A stretch of 64,000 bases of DNA from Gordonia phthalatica. Its GTDB lineage: Bacteria; Actinomycetota; Actinomycetes; Mycobacteriales; Mycobacteriaceae. The stretch lies in contig NZ_CP011853.1 of assembly GCF_001305675.1 (NCBI RefSeq), positions 806,001 through 870,000 on the forward strand, read 5' to 3'. The notes beneath the pieces are model-generated. The model saw nothing but the letters and a program-made list of their open reading frames with translations. It ran no database searches and was not told the origin of the DNA. A program made the position numbers and the translations under genes. Shown here in pieces: positions 50,552 through 59,568 of this stretch (positions are counted from its first letter, which is position 1; every line of letters starts with the position of its first letter).

Positions 50552-51649
50552 GTGACCTTCAAAGCGCCAGCCCTGCGTCTGACCCGGCCCGCACCTCTGC
50601 TCGCGATGGGCGCCTCCGCCGAGGCGATCGCGGAGACGACGGTCGGCTCGCCGTACCGGGTCGACGGAACGTTCGCGAACCTCGACTCGTCCTCGGTGCT
50701 GGAGGGCCCTGGCTTGGACACCGCCGTCGACATGCTTCGTCGACCGGGCAAGCCGACCAACGCGATCCCGGTCCTCACGCCGACCTTCGCCGCGGAACCG
50801 GGAGACCTCGTGGTCACCTGGCTCGGTCACGCGAGCACGGTCGTCGACCTCGACGGCGTCCGCATCCTCACCGACCCGGTGTTGTCGGCGCGCTGCTCGC
50901 CGTCGCAGTTGGTCGGGCCCAAGCGGATGCACCGAGCGCCGGTGGCCGCGAGCGACCTTCCGCCGGTCGACGTCGTGCTGATCAGCCACGACCACTACGA
51001 CCACCTCGACACCCCGACGATCATCACCCTCGCCGCGACGCAGCCCGAGGCGCTCTTCGTCGTCCCGATCGGCGTCGACGCGCACCTGCGGGCGTGGGGC
51101 GTCGACGCCTCACGCATCCGGACCGCCGACTGGTTCGACGACGTCACGCTGACCGTCCGCGGCACGACGATCGGCTTCCACGCGGTCCCCGCCCGGCACT
51201 TCTCCGGTCGCGGCCTGTCCCGGAATCTGACGCAGTGGGTCAGCTGGGCGATCGTCGGCCCGCACCACCGGGTCTTCTTCTCCGGCGACACCGGCTTCAC
51301 GGACTCCTACGCTCGCACAGGCGACGACCACGGGCCCTTCGACGTCAGCCTCATCGCCATCGGCGCCTACGACCCCGCCTGGCACGACATCCACCTCAAC
51401 CCCGAAGAGGGCGTCGCCGTGCACCGGATGCTCAACGGCGCCGAGCGCGGCGCGCTGCTGGTGCCGATCCACTGGGGTACTTTCAACCTGGCGCGCCACT
51501 CCTGGGCGGATCCGGTGCGCCGCCTGACCGCGGAAGCGGAGAGCGCCGGCGTCGAGATCTGCATCCCCCGACCCGGGGCGACGCTGCACTCGGACAGCCG
51601 CACGGGCACCGCCTTCTTCGACTCGACCTGGTGGGAGCGAACCGCATGA
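50552..51649 (+). CDS. Metallo-beta-lactamase-fold hydrolase (Rv0906 type, NAPE-PLD/UlaG-like)
   Basis: 365 residues from GTG 50552. MBL fold with the metal motif SHDHYDHLD (HxHxDH, about residue 148), later ligands in ARHFSGRG, FSGDTGF (Asp) and PIHWGTF (His). The domain organisation with an N-terminal extension is that of NAPE-phospholipase D/RomA-like lipid hydrolases. It is next to ctpE as in Rv0906-Rv0908. The stop overlaps the ctpE start (ATGA). The substrate could be a phospholipid or L-ascorbate-type ester; unproven. Confidence 0.88.
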   Translation: MTFKAPALRLTRPAPLLAMGASAEAIAETTVGSPYRVDGTFANLDSSSVLEGPGLDTAVDMLRRPGKPTNAIPVLTPTFAAEPGDLVVTWLGHASTVVDLDGVRILTDPVLSARCSPSQLVGPKRMHRAPVAASDLPPVDVVLISHDHYDHLDTPTIITLAATQPEALFVVPIGVDAHLRAWGVDASRIRTADWFDDVTLTVRGTTIGFHAVPARHFSGRGLSRNLTQWVSWAIVGPHHRVFFSGDTGFTDSYARTGDDHGPFDVSLIAIGAYDPAWHDIHLNPEEGVAVHRMLNGAERGALLVPIHWGTFNLARHSWADPVRRLTAEAESAGVEICIPRPGATLHSDSRTGTAFFDSTWWERTA

Positions 51650-54189
51650 CGACCTCGACGACGACGGGCCGCGACCCCGGCCTCACCGCGGCGGAGGTCG
51701 CCGAGCGCACCGCCGCGGGCCAGGCCAACGTCACCCCCGACAAGTCCGGGCGGTCGGTGGCCGACATCGTCAAGGCCAACGTCTTCACCCGCATCAACGC
51801 GATCCTCGGCGTGCTGTTCGCGATCGTCGCGTCCACCGGCTCGTTCATCAACGGACTGTTCGGTCTGCTGATCATCGCCAACAGCGGCATCGGCATCATC
51901 CAGGAGGTCCGCGCCAAGAAGACGCTCGACCGCCTCGCGATCGTGGGCCAGACCCGGCCCGTCGTCCGGCGCGACGGCGTCTCCGCCGAGATCCCCGCCG
52001 CCGAGGTGGTGCTCGGCGACCTCATCGAGCTGGGTCCCGGCGACCAGGTGATCGTCGACGGCGAGACGGTCGAATCCGAGTCGCTCGACATGGACGAGTC
52101 GCTGCTCACCGGCGAGGCCGACGCCGTCGACAAGGCGATCGGCGACGAGATCATGTCCGGCAGCTTCGTTGTCGCCGGTTCCGGCACCTACCGCGCCACC
52201 AAGGTGGGCGCCGACTCGTACGCCAACAAGCTCGCCGCCGAGGCCTCCAAGTTCACCCTCGTCTCCTCAGAACTGCGGTCGGGTATCGACCAGATCCTCA
52301 AGGTCATCACCTGGCTGCTGATCCCGGCCGGCATCCTCACCATCGTCAACCAGCTCTTCATCAGCCAGAACGGACTGCGCACGGCGCTGCTCGGGATGGT
52401 CGCGGCACTGGTCCCGATGGTGCCCGAGGGCCTCGTTCTGATGACGTCGATCGCGTTCGCCGTCGGCGTCGTCCGACTCGGCCAACGCCAGTGCCTGGTC
52501 AACGAGCTCCCCGCGATCGAGGGCCTGGCCCGCGTCGATGTGGTCTGCACCGACAAGACCGGCACCCTCACCGAGAACGGCATGCGGCTGTCGGAGCTGC
52601 GGATCGTGACAGCGGATTCCGAGGATGCCGCCGTGCAGGCGCACGTGGAGCAGGCGCTCGCGTCGATCGCCGCGCACGACCCGCGACCCAACGCCAGCAT
52701 CCAGGCCGTGCAGGAGGCCTACCCCGACGCGCCCGACTGGTCGACGTCGGCGATCCTCCCGTTCAGCTCCGCCAACAAGTTCTCCGGCATGTCGCTGCGC
52801 GACGCCGCCGGCACCGATCAGGGCAACTGGCTGATCGGCGCGCCCGACGTCCTGCTGGATCCGGAGTCCGAGACCGCGCAGCTGGCGTCCGACCTCGGCT
52901 CCACCGGCCTGCGGATCCTGCTCCTCGCCACCACCGACGTCCCCGTCGACGCCGAGCCGAGCGGCGACACCGCGGTCCCCGGCACGCTGGTGCCCACCGC
53001 TCTCGTCGTCCTGGAACAGCGCGTCCGGCCCGACGCCCGCGACACCATCGAGTACTTCGAGTCGCAGCACGTGGCGGTCAAGATCATCTCCGGCGACAAC
53101 GCCCGCTCGGTCGGCGCCGTCGGCGAATCGCTCGGGCTCGGCAGTCCGGACACCGCCGTCGACGCGCGGAAGCTGCCCGCGGACGACGACGCCGCGCTCG
53201 CCGAGGTGATCGCCGACGCCGACGCCTTCGGGCGCGTCCGCCCCGACCAGAAGCGCGCCATGGTGAAGGCCCTCCAGTCGCAGGAGCACACGGTCGCGAT
53301 GACCGGTGACGGCGTCAACGACGTCCTCGCCCTCAAAGACGCCGACATCGGCGTCGCAATGGGCTCGGGATCCTCGGCCGCGCGGTCGGTGGCGCAGATC
53401 GTCCTGCTGGACAACAAGTTCGCCACCCTCCCGTACGTGGTCGGCGAGGGCCGTCGCGTCATCGGCAACATCGAACGCGTCTCGAACCTGTTCCTCACCA
53501 AGACCGTGTACGCGGTGCTGCTGGCGCTGCTCATCGGCGGTGCCGGCCTGCTCGCGAAGACGTTCGACTGGGCGTCGATCAGCTACCCGTTCCAACCGAT
53601 CCACGTCACCATCTCCGCCTGGTTCACCATCGGCATCCCGGCATTCGTGCTGTCGCTGGCGCCGAACAACGAGCGCGCCAAGACCGGTTTCGTGCGACGC
53701 GTCCTGACGCAGGCCGTGCCGAACGGCGTCATCGTCGGTCTGGCGACCTTCACCTGCTTCCTACTGGTGAACCGCGACTACTCGGCCGAACTCGGCAACT
53801 ACATCGCGAACGTGGCCGCCGAGCCGCGCGTCGGGATCGCGGCCGTCGCCAACGCGACACAGACCCTCGGTGCCGTGCAGACGCAGGCGGCCACCGCGGC
53901 TCTGGCCACGATGATCGCGATCGCCGTCTACGTGCTCGTGGTGGTCGCGCGGCCGTACAACTGGTGGAAGATGGTGCTGCTCGCGGTCTCGGTCGGCGCA
54001 TACGTTCTGATCTTCACCGTTCCGTTCACCCAGCGACTGTTCCACCTCGACTCGTCGAACATGAAGATGATGGGCATCGCCGCCGTGTGCGCCCTGGTCG
54101 GGTGCTTGGCTGTCGAAGCGTCGACGCAGGTCATGAATCGATACCTGGAGCGAAAGAACAAACTCCGCGAGCATCCCGTCTCGGTCTGA
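51646..54189 (+). CDS. ctpE: P-type cation ATPase, CtpE type (Ca2+)
   Basis: 847 residues, ATG overlapping the MBL stop. Full P-type set: actuator TGE (about residue 155), phosphorylation motif DKTGT (about 303), hinge TGDGVND (about 553), and the usual four plus six membrane segments. The short N-terminus has no metal-binding domain. It is orthologous to Rv0908 CtpE, reported to import Ca2+ and to matter for cell-surface integrity in mycobacteria. Ion specificity here is inferred from the ortholog. Confidence 0.93.
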   Translation: MTTSTTTGRDPGLTAAEVAERTAAGQANVTPDKSGRSVADIVKANVFTRINAILGVLFAIVASTGSFINGLFGLLIIANSGIGIIQEVRAKKTLDRLAIVGQTRPVVRRDGVSAEIPAAEVVLGDLIELGPGDQVIVDGETVESESLDMDESLLTGEADAVDKAIGDEIMSGSFVVAGSGTYRATKVGADSYANKLAAEASKFTLVSSELRSGIDQILKVITWLLIPAGILTIVNQLFISQNGLRTALLGMVAALVPMVPEGLVLMTSIAFAVGVVRLGQRQCLVNELPAIEGLARVDVVCTDKTGTLTENGMRLSELRIVTADSEDAAVQAHVEQALASIAAHDPRPNASIQAVQEAYPDAPDWSTSAILPFSSANKFSGMSLRDAAGTDQGNWLIGAPDVLLDPESETAQLASDLGSTGLRILLLATTDVPVDAEPSGDTAVPGTLVPTALVVLEQRVRPDARDTIEYFESQHVAVKIISGDNARSVGAVGESLGLGSPDTAVDARKLPADDDAALAEVIADADAFGRVRPDQKRAMVKALQSQEHTVAMTGDGVNDVLALKDADIGVAMGSGSSAARSVAQIVLLDNKFATLPYVVGEGRRVIGNIERVSNLFLTKTVYAVLLALLIGGAGLLAKTFDWASISYPFQPIHVTISAWFTIGIPAFVLSLAPNNERAKTGFVRRVLTQAVPNGVIVGLATFTCFLLVNRDYSAELGNYIANVAAEPRVGIAAVANATQTLGAVQTQAATAALATMIAIAVYVLVVVARPYNWWKMVLLAVSVGAYVLIFTVPFTQRLFHLDSSNMKMMGIAAVCALVGCLAVEASTQVMNRYLERKNKLREHPVSV

Positions 54190-54227
54190 CGACGTGTCTT
54201 GCGCGGGCCGTCGACCCGGCCGCGCAG

Positions 54228-54233
54228 TACACT
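54228..54233 (+). promoter_or_regulatory. -10 element of the Rv0909-like gene (leaderless)
   Basis: TACACT, exactly 6 nt before ATG 54240. The small gene thus has its own promoter although it follows ctpE by only 50 bp. Confidence 0.45.
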
Positions 54234-54239
54234 TCCTCC

Positions 54240-54428
54240 ATGGATCTCAACGGAATCGTGAACAAGGCCAAGGACGCACTGAAGTCCAACCCGGATCTCA
54301 TCGAGAAGGGCGGCGACGCGATCGACAAGGCGACCGGCGGCAAGTACGCCTCGCAGGTCGACAAGGCTCAGGACGCCGCGCGCAAGGCTGTCGGTGCGGA
54401 GCAGAAGCAGCAGGGCGAGCAGCAGTAG
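54240..54428 (+). CDS. Small Rv0909-type antitoxin-like protein
   Basis: 62 residues, highly charged and helical (MDLNGIVNKAKDALKSNPDL; then DKATGGKYASQVDKAQ repeats of similar character; Gln-rich C-terminus). It resembles the Rv0909 family, annotated as antitoxin of the Rv0909-Rv0910 pair, and also short stress-type CsbD/MT0933-like antitoxin proteins. It sits directly after ctpE as in M. tuberculosis. The expected Rv0910-like partner is found only about 820 bp further on, beyond a repeat and mpg. Toxin-antitoxin behaviour is not shown by the sequence. Confidence 0.75.
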   Translation: MDLNGIVNKAKDALKSNPDLIEKGGDAIDKATGGKYASQVDKAQDAARKAVGAEQKQQGEQQ

Positions 54429-54511
54429 AGACTAGCCGTCGATTTCGGCAGTAGTGCCTCTTTGTCGACGGCGCACGGACGGACGGGGGTGGCCGGCGGC
54501 ACCCGGAGGGT

Positions 54512-54623
54512 GGTTGCCGCACCATCTGTCGACCGGTGGCACCACTTGTGTTTCCCGCTCTTGGTCGCGACCGAGTGCGAGAAGCAGAAGTGGTGCGACT
54601 CGCCGAAGAGTGGTGCGTCAACC
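54512..54623. repeat. Palindromic intergenic repeat, copy B (inverted relative to copy A)
   Basis: Ends GGTTG (54512-54516) and CAACC (54619-54623). The hairpin core is at 54539-54596, with arms starting GCACCACTTGTGTTT but more mismatches than copy A. Reverse-complemented, it aligns along its length with 9666-9810 except for a roughly 30-bp segment present only in copy A. The last base abuts the mpg stop codon. Confidence 0.85.
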
Positions 54624-55253
54624 TCAGCGTGCGGCCTTCGCGTGTCGACGGTACGCCGAGACCGACGGTTCGCCGTCGATCCAGAAGCGCCATGGCCGGT
54701 CGGCCGCCAGTCGTACTCCGACTCGCGGGCCGGCGACGATCTGTGCGGCGTTGTAGACGCTCTCATCGGGAGCCAGATGCACGCCGGTCCCGTCCAGGAG
54801 GTCGGTCTCCAAATCGGCCTTGGTGATGCCGAGCGCGCGCGTCAGATTCCCCGGCCCGCGCGCGAGGAGATGATCGGCGACGTCGCCGCGCCGCTCGTGT
54901 GCGGCCTCCAGCCCGTCGACCACGATCCCGGCCCGCAGCAGAACCGCGGACCCCTCACCCTCCGGACTCGTCACGATGTTCGCGCAATGATGGGTGTGGA
55001 TCTGATAGACGTACAGCCGGAACGCGGGGCCGTACATGGTCTTCGACCGCTTGGTCCGCGTGAAGGCGTGCGACGCCGGGTCGTCGGGTCCGTTGTAGGC
55101 CTCCACCTCGGTGATCAGCAGTGACGCACCGTATCCGACCAGGCGGCGACCGAGGAGTGCGCGGGCGGCTTCGAGAACCGGGGGATGGTCGTCGTAGACG
55201 TCTTCCGTGGGTTCTGTCTGTGACGGCCGGTTCCGATTACTCTCTATAGCCAT
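54624..55253 (-). CDS. mpg: 3-methyladenine DNA glycosylase (AAG/MPG family)
   Basis: 209 residues. Base-excision repair glycosylase removing alkylated purines. Family landmarks: ARALLGRRLVG, ITEVEAYNGPDDPASHA (catalytic Glu, about residue 50), MYGPAFRLYVYQIHTHHCANIV, LLARGPGNLTRALGI and the C-terminal GPRVGV. ATG 55253 overlaps the start codon of the divergent SRPBCC gene within CCATGG. ATG 55274 is an alternative. It lies inside the region where M. tuberculosis has Rv0909 directly next to Rv0910, so it looks inserted. Confidence 0.88.
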   Translation of the reverse strand: MAIESNRNRPSQTEPTEDVYDDHPPVLEAARALLGRRLVGYGASLLITEVEAYNGPDDPASHAFTRTKRSKTMYGPAFRLYVYQIHTHHCANIVTSPEGEGSAVLLRAGIVVDGLEAAHERRGDVADHLLARGPGNLTRALGITKADLETDLLDGTGVHLAPDESVYNAAQIVAGPRVGVRLAADRPWRFWIDGEPSVSAYRRHAKAAR

Positions 55254-55689
55254 GGCTAAGACCAGTGACTCCATTCATGTCGCGCTCCCTCCGGAGGATA
55301 CCTTCGCGTGCGCGGCCGACCTGTCCCGCTACGACGAGTGGCTGGTCCTGCACGACGGCTGGCGCAGTCCGCTGCCCGCCGCTGAGGACCTGAAGAAGGG
55401 CACCAAGATCTCCTCGGTCATCAAGGCCAAGGGCACACGGGTCCGCTTCGCGTGGGAGATCGAGAAGTTCAACCGCCCGTCCGAGGTGGTCCTCAAAGGC
55501 GCGGGCAAGGGCGGTGTCAAAGCCAAGATCGACCTGCTCGTGGAACCCGACGGCGACGGCTCCAAGGTCACCTTCTTGATCGACCTCGGCGGACTGCCCT
55601 TGATGGGCCCGGTGGGCAAGGCCTCAGCGCTCGCGGTCAAGGGCGACATCGGGAAGTCGCTGCAGAAGTTCAACGCGCTCTTCGGTTGA
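55252..55689 (+). CDS. SRPBCC-family protein (Rv0910 type)
   Basis: 145 residues. START/Bet v 1-like SRPBCC domain: VALPPEDTFACAADLSRYDEWL at the start, a VRFAWEIEKFNRPSEVVLKG central strand pair and a C-terminal helix GDIGKSLQKFNALFG. Same length class as Rv0910, annotated as the toxin of the Rv0909-Rv0910 pair. The fold usually binds hydrophobic ligands. ATG 55252 is 1 bp offset from the opposite-strand mpg ATG. TACTCT lies 8 nt upstream. The toxin label is inherited from M. tuberculosis and unproven here. Confidence 0.82.
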   Translation: MAKTSDSIHVALPPEDTFACAADLSRYDEWLVLHDGWRSPLPAAEDLKKGTKISSVIKAKGTRVRFAWEIEKFNRPSEVVLKGAGKGGVKAKIDLLVEPDGDGSKVTFLIDLGGLPLMGPVGKASALAVKGDIGKSLQKFNALFG

Positions 55690-55696
55690 GCGGAAC

Positions 55697-56296
55697 CTAC
55701 TTCGGCGCGACGCCCGGTTCGAAGCCCGCGATCTCGGCCGTTGGGGCCGTCGCGAACCAGAGGTCGGGAGTCACCGTCGCGTACTCGCCGTCGCTCGGGC
55801 GGTAGTACCGACCCGACTCGGTGACGGCTTTGATCGGGTAGCCGTCCGGTGCGCGCAGGCGGTCGTCGCGGAAGGGGCGCGACGCACCGATCGGCAGGGG
55901 GACGGGGCCGCCCTCGGACGGGACGCGGGTGCCCGGCTTCGGCGGACGAGCGGCTGCCGCGGCCAAGGCGTCGGCGCGCGCGATGGCCTCGGCGGCGCTC
56001 GACTCGCGGCCCGATGCGAGCGCGCTCAGACGAGCGGCGCGCTGCGGCGTCACCTCGGGGAAACCGGGGCCGGTCGCCGGCGTGAACGCGGCGAAGTCGT
56101 ACTCGTCGCGACCGCGCAGGGCGGCGACGATCAGGACGACGACGGGGAGCAGCAGCAGGAGCATCCACCACCAGGGCGAGACGCCGTCGTCCGCCGCGGC
56201 GGCGACGGTGCTCGCGTGGGCAGGGGCGGGGACCAGCAGTGCGGCGGTCGTCGCGGCTGCGAGTCCGAGGGCGAGGGCGCGGTGGCGCGTCGTCAT
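55697..56296 (-). CDS. Exported membrane-anchored protein, unknown function
   Basis: 199 residues. N-terminal signal peptide (MTTRHRALALGLAAATTAAL, cleavage near AHAS, residue 28), then one membrane segment (WWWMLLLLLPVVVLIVAAL, about 43-61). An Ala-rich middle region follows, then a C-terminal domain of about 60 residues (YPIKAVTESGRYYRPSDGEY) reminiscent of short GRYH/sunset-type extracellular repeats. Orientation is uncertain. The family is not recognised with confidence. It is convergent with the SRPBCC gene, with only 7 bp between the stops. Confidence 0.72.
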   Translation of the reverse strand: MTTRHRALALGLAAATTAALLVPAPAHASTVAAAADDGVSPWWWMLLLLLPVVVLIVAALRGRDEYDFAAFTPATGPGFPEVTPQRAARLSALASGRESSAAEAIARADALAAAAARPPKPGTRVPSEGGPVPLPIGASRPFRDDRLRAPDGYPIKAVTESGRYYRPSDGEYATVTPDLWFATAPTAEIAGFEPGVAPK

Positions 56297-56405
56297 GGCT
56301 GCGGATCCTCCTGCTGAATCACATGGATGAGTGCTTCGTCAGAAACTTTAGACATCCCCGAAGCACGCGCGCGCATTACCGTCGCAATCGTCGACGGTGC
56401 AGAAG

Positions 56406-56478
56406 TGCTCCCGGCAGGATTCGAACCTGCGACACCCGCTTTAGGAGAGCGGTGCTCTATCCCCTGAGCTACGAGAGC
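56406..56478 (-). tRNA. tRNA-Arg (anticodon CCT)
   Basis: A 73-nt cloverleaf on the minus strand. The acceptor GCTCTCG pairs with CGGGAGC (one T-G), the anticodon loop is CTCCTAA, and the T-loop is TTCGAAT. Discriminator A; no encoded CCA. Confidence 0.96.
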
Positions 56479-56552
56479 GCGGACCGCAGACCGGTCCCGC
56501 CGGCGAGACCGATGGGGATCGTGTCGCCGACGGGAGCAGTCTACGTGAGCAG

Positions 56553-58034
56553 TCAGGGGCGGGACGCGTCGACCGGCACCGGAGCGTCCGCGGTGGCGAT
56601 CGGGCCCGTGTGTGCGGCGGCCAGACGCATCACGCGACCGCGGCACAGGTACCAGCCGCCGACCAGGGCGGGGACGATGATCAGCAGCGAGGCGACGGTC
56701 CAGGTGCCGACCGGACGGTCGAACGCCATGAGCACCACCACGCTCACCAGGAACGCCAGCGTGAGATAGCCGCTCCACGGTGCCATGACCATCCGGAACG
56801 CCGGCCGCTCCATGAGGCCGCGCTTGGCGCGGTGATAGAGCGCCAGCTGGCACAGGACGATCATGCCCCAGGACGCGATGATGCCGAGCGACGCGAGGTT
56901 GAGGACGATCTCGAACGCCTGCGCCGGGACCACCGCGTTGAGCAGAACGCCCGCACCGGCGACGGCGCCGGTGATGAGGATGCCGCCGTAGGGCACGCCG
57001 TTGCCGTTCATGCGAGCCGCGAACTGGGGCGCCGAGCCGGCCAACGCCATCGACCGCAGGATCCGCCCGGTGGAGTACATGCCGGCGTTGAGTGACGACA
57101 GCGCCGCCGTGAGCACGACGAGGTCCATGATCGTGTCCATGCCGTCGACGCCGATGGAACCGAAGAACGTGACGAACGGCGACTCACCCGCCTTGTACGC
57201 GGTGTACGGGAGCAGCAGGGACAGCAGGACCAGCGAGCCGACGTAGAACACCGCGATCCGCAGGATCACCGTGTTGATCGCCTTCGGCATCACCTTCTCC
57301 GGGTTCTCAGTCTCGCCGGCCGCGGTTCCCAGCAGTTCGATGGACGCGTAGGCGAACACGACGCCCTGAATGACGACGAGCGCGGGCATCAGGCCCTGCG
57401 GCAGGAATCCGCCGTTCTCGTGGATCAACGACAGGCCGGTGGTCTGGCCGTCGACCGGGGTGCCGAACACCACGAAGTACACGCCGATGATGAGGAAGCC
57501 GACCAGGGCCGCGACCTTGATCAGGGCGAACCAGAACTCCAACTCGCCGAACACCTTGACCGAGATGAGGTTCAGACCCAGCACCAGCACCAGCGCGGCG
57601 AGCGCCCACACCCACTGAGGGACCGCACCGATCCAGTCCACGTACTTGGAGAAGAAGTGCATGTACAGCGCGGAAGCGGTGATGTCGACGATCCCGGTCA
57701 TCGCCCAGTTCAACCAGTACAGCCAGCCGGTCGCGAACGACGCCTTCTCGCCGAAGAATTCGCGCGCATAGGAGACGAACGAGCCGGCCGTCGGACGGTG
57801 GAGAACGAGTTCGCCGAGCGCTCGGAGGATGAGGAACGCGAAGAAGCCGCAGACCGCGTAGCTGATGACGATCGCGGGACCGGCGCCGGCGAGGCGGCCG
57901 CCCGCGCCCATGAACAGGCCGGTGCCGATGGCGCCGCCGATCGCGATCATCTGGATCTGCCGGGGCTTGAGCGCGCGGTGGTAGTCGCCGTCGCCTTCGG
58001 ACAGCGCGGGACCCGTGGTGGGGGAGGTGGTCAT
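56553..58034 (-). CDS. ansP: Amino-acid permease (AnsP/GabP-like, APC superfamily)
   Basis: 493 residues, 12 membrane segments. AAT-family hallmarks: LKPRQIQMIAIGGAIGTGLFMGAG at the start (about residues 22-45), the GELVLHRPTAGSFVSYAREF loop and SIELLGTAAGETENPEKVMPKAI. It imports an amino acid with protons. Asparagine is inferred from its position as last gene of an operon with asparaginase and aspartate ammonia-lyase. GAAGGA precedes the ATG. Gap to aspA is 9 nt. Confidence 0.9.
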   Translation of the reverse strand: MTTSPTTGPALSEGDGDYHRALKPRQIQMIAIGGAIGTGLFMGAGGRLAGAGPAIVISYAVCGFFAFLILRALGELVLHRPTAGSFVSYAREFFGEKASFATGWLYWLNWAMTGIVDITASALYMHFFSKYVDWIGAVPQWVWALAALVLVLGLNLISVKVFGELEFWFALIKVAALVGFLIIGVYFVVFGTPVDGQTTGLSLIHENGGFLPQGLMPALVVIQGVVFAYASIELLGTAAGETENPEKVMPKAINTVILRIAVFYVGSLVLLSLLLPYTAYKAGESPFVTFFGSIGVDGMDTIMDLVVLTAALSSLNAGMYSTGRILRSMALAGSAPQFAARMNGNGVPYGGILITGAVAGAGVLLNAVVPAQAFEIVLNLASLGIIASWGMIVLCQLALYHRAKRGLMERPAFRMVMAPWSGYLTLAFLVSVVVLMAFDRPVGTWTVASLLIIVPALVGGWYLCRGRVMRLAAAHTGPIATADAPVPVDASRP

Positions 58035-58043
58035 GGCATTCCT

Positions 58044-59486
58044 TCAGTCGGAGACCGCGGAGCAGTCGGGAAGGTCGGAGAGGTTGGCCAGCCGTTCGGG
58101 CCGGAGGAGGGCGGCGAGGTCGTCGGCGCTGAGCAGGTCGCGCTCCAGCACCAGTTCGGCGACGCCGCGACCGGAGTGCAGGGCCTCCATGGCGATGGAC
58201 GTCGAAGCGGCGTAGCCGAGACGAGGATTCAACGCGGTGACCAGGCCGATGGAGTGTTCGACGTTGCGGCGCAGGAGGTCCTCGTTCGCGGTGATGCCGG
58301 TGATGCAGTTCTCGGTGAGCGTGTCGACGGCCGCGGCGAGGTGGCGCAGCGACTCGGAGAGACTGTGCACGATGATCGGCTCGAACGCGTTCAACTGCAG
58401 TTGGCCGGACTCGGCGGCCATGCTGATGGTCAGGTCGTGGCCGACCACCTGGAAGGCCACCTGGTTGACCACCTCGGGGATCACCGGATTCACCTTGCCG
58501 GGCATGATCGACGACCCCGACTGCACCGCGGGCAGGTTGATCTCGTTCAGCCCGGCGCGGGGGCCGGAGGACAGCAGGCGCAGGTCGTTGCAGATCTTGG
58601 ACAGCTTGATCGCCACGCGCTTCAGCACGCCGGACAGGTGCACGAATGCGCCCACGTCCTGGGTGGCCTCGATGAGATCCGGGGAGGTGACGAGATCGAT
58701 GCCGGTGAGGTCGGCGAGATGCGCGCGGGCGGTCTCCGCGTACCCGACGGGTGCGTTGAGTCCAGTGCCGATCGCGGTGGCGCCGAGGTTGATCTCGTGC
58801 ATCAGCCGCAGCGACTCCGCGAGGCGTGCGCGGTCCTCGCCGATCGTCACCGCGTACGTGCCGAACTCCTGACCGAGGGTCATCGGGACCGCGTCCTGCA
58901 GCTGCGTCCGACCCATCTTCACGACGGTGCGGAACTCGGTGGCCTTGGCGCGGAACGCCTCCTGGATCCGGGCCAGCGCATCGAGCAGCGGCTGTGCGGC
59001 GAAGACCGTCGCGACGTTGACCGCAGTGGGATAGACGTCGTTGGTGGACTGCGAGAGATTCACGTGGTCGTTGGGGTGCAGGTATCGGTATTCGCCCTTC
59101 TCGTGCCCCATCAGCTCCAGGGCCCGGTTGGCGATGACCTCGTTCGCGTTCATGTTCGACGACGTGCCCGCGCCGCCCTGGATCACGTCGACGATGAACT
59201 CGTCGTGCAGGGCGCCGGCGGCGACCTCCGCGGCGGCGGCCTCGATCACCGCGGCGCGCTCGGCGTCGAGCAGGCCGAGGTCGCGGTTGGCGCGCGCGGC
59301 GGCCTGCTTGACCAGTGCCAGTGCTCGCACCAGGGCGGGATTGGTGGAGAGCGGTCGTCCGGTGATGGGGAAGTTGTGGGCGGCGCGCAGCGCGTGCACG
59401 CCGTAGTAGGCGTCGACGGGGACGTCGAGGTCGCCGACGAGGTCGTGCTCGCTGCGGACGGACGGGGTCTGGCTGGTCTGAGGCAT
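58044..59486 (-). CDS. aspA: Aspartate ammonia-lyase
   Basis: 480 residues. Converts L-aspartate to fumarate and ammonia. Fumarase/aspartase superfamily: GAGTSSNMNANEVIANRA (about residues 100-117), TNDVYPTA, and the signature GSSIMPGKVNPVIPE (about residue 322 on), whose flexible loop serine is the catalytic base. The C-terminus is short. ATG 59486 has AGGAG 7 nt upstream. It lies between the asparaginase and permease genes on the same strand, supporting aspartase over fumarase. Confidence 0.92.
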   Translation of the reverse strand: MPQTSQTPSVRSEHDLVGDLDVPVDAYYGVHALRAAHNFPITGRPLSTNPALVRALALVKQAAARANRDLGLLDAERAAVIEAAAAEVAAGALHDEFIVDVIQGGAGTSSNMNANEVIANRALELMGHEKGEYRYLHPNDHVNLSQSTNDVYPTAVNVATVFAAQPLLDALARIQEAFRAKATEFRTVVKMGRTQLQDAVPMTLGQEFGTYAVTIGEDRARLAESLRLMHEINLGATAIGTGLNAPVGYAETARAHLADLTGIDLVTSPDLIEATQDVGAFVHLSGVLKRVAIKLSKICNDLRLLSSGPRAGLNEINLPAVQSGSSIMPGKVNPVIPEVVNQVAFQVVGHDLTISMAAESGQLQLNAFEPIIVHSLSESLRHLAAAVDTLTENCITGITANEDLLRRNVEHSIGLVTALNPRLGYAASTSIAMEALHSGRGVAELVLERDLLSADDLAALLRPERLANLSDLPDCSAVSD

Positions 59487-59568
59487 GGGGGTACTCCTGG
59501 AGGGACGCCCGGGGGTGCGGGCTGGGGTGACAACGGATCCGAGCCGGCGCGGTGACGCCGGGCGGGGT

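Noticed and set aside
51094..54189. 1031-residue extended P-type ATPase
   Set aside because: Residues before ATG 51646 are a shadow of the MBL gene. The ATGA overlap gives the natural start.
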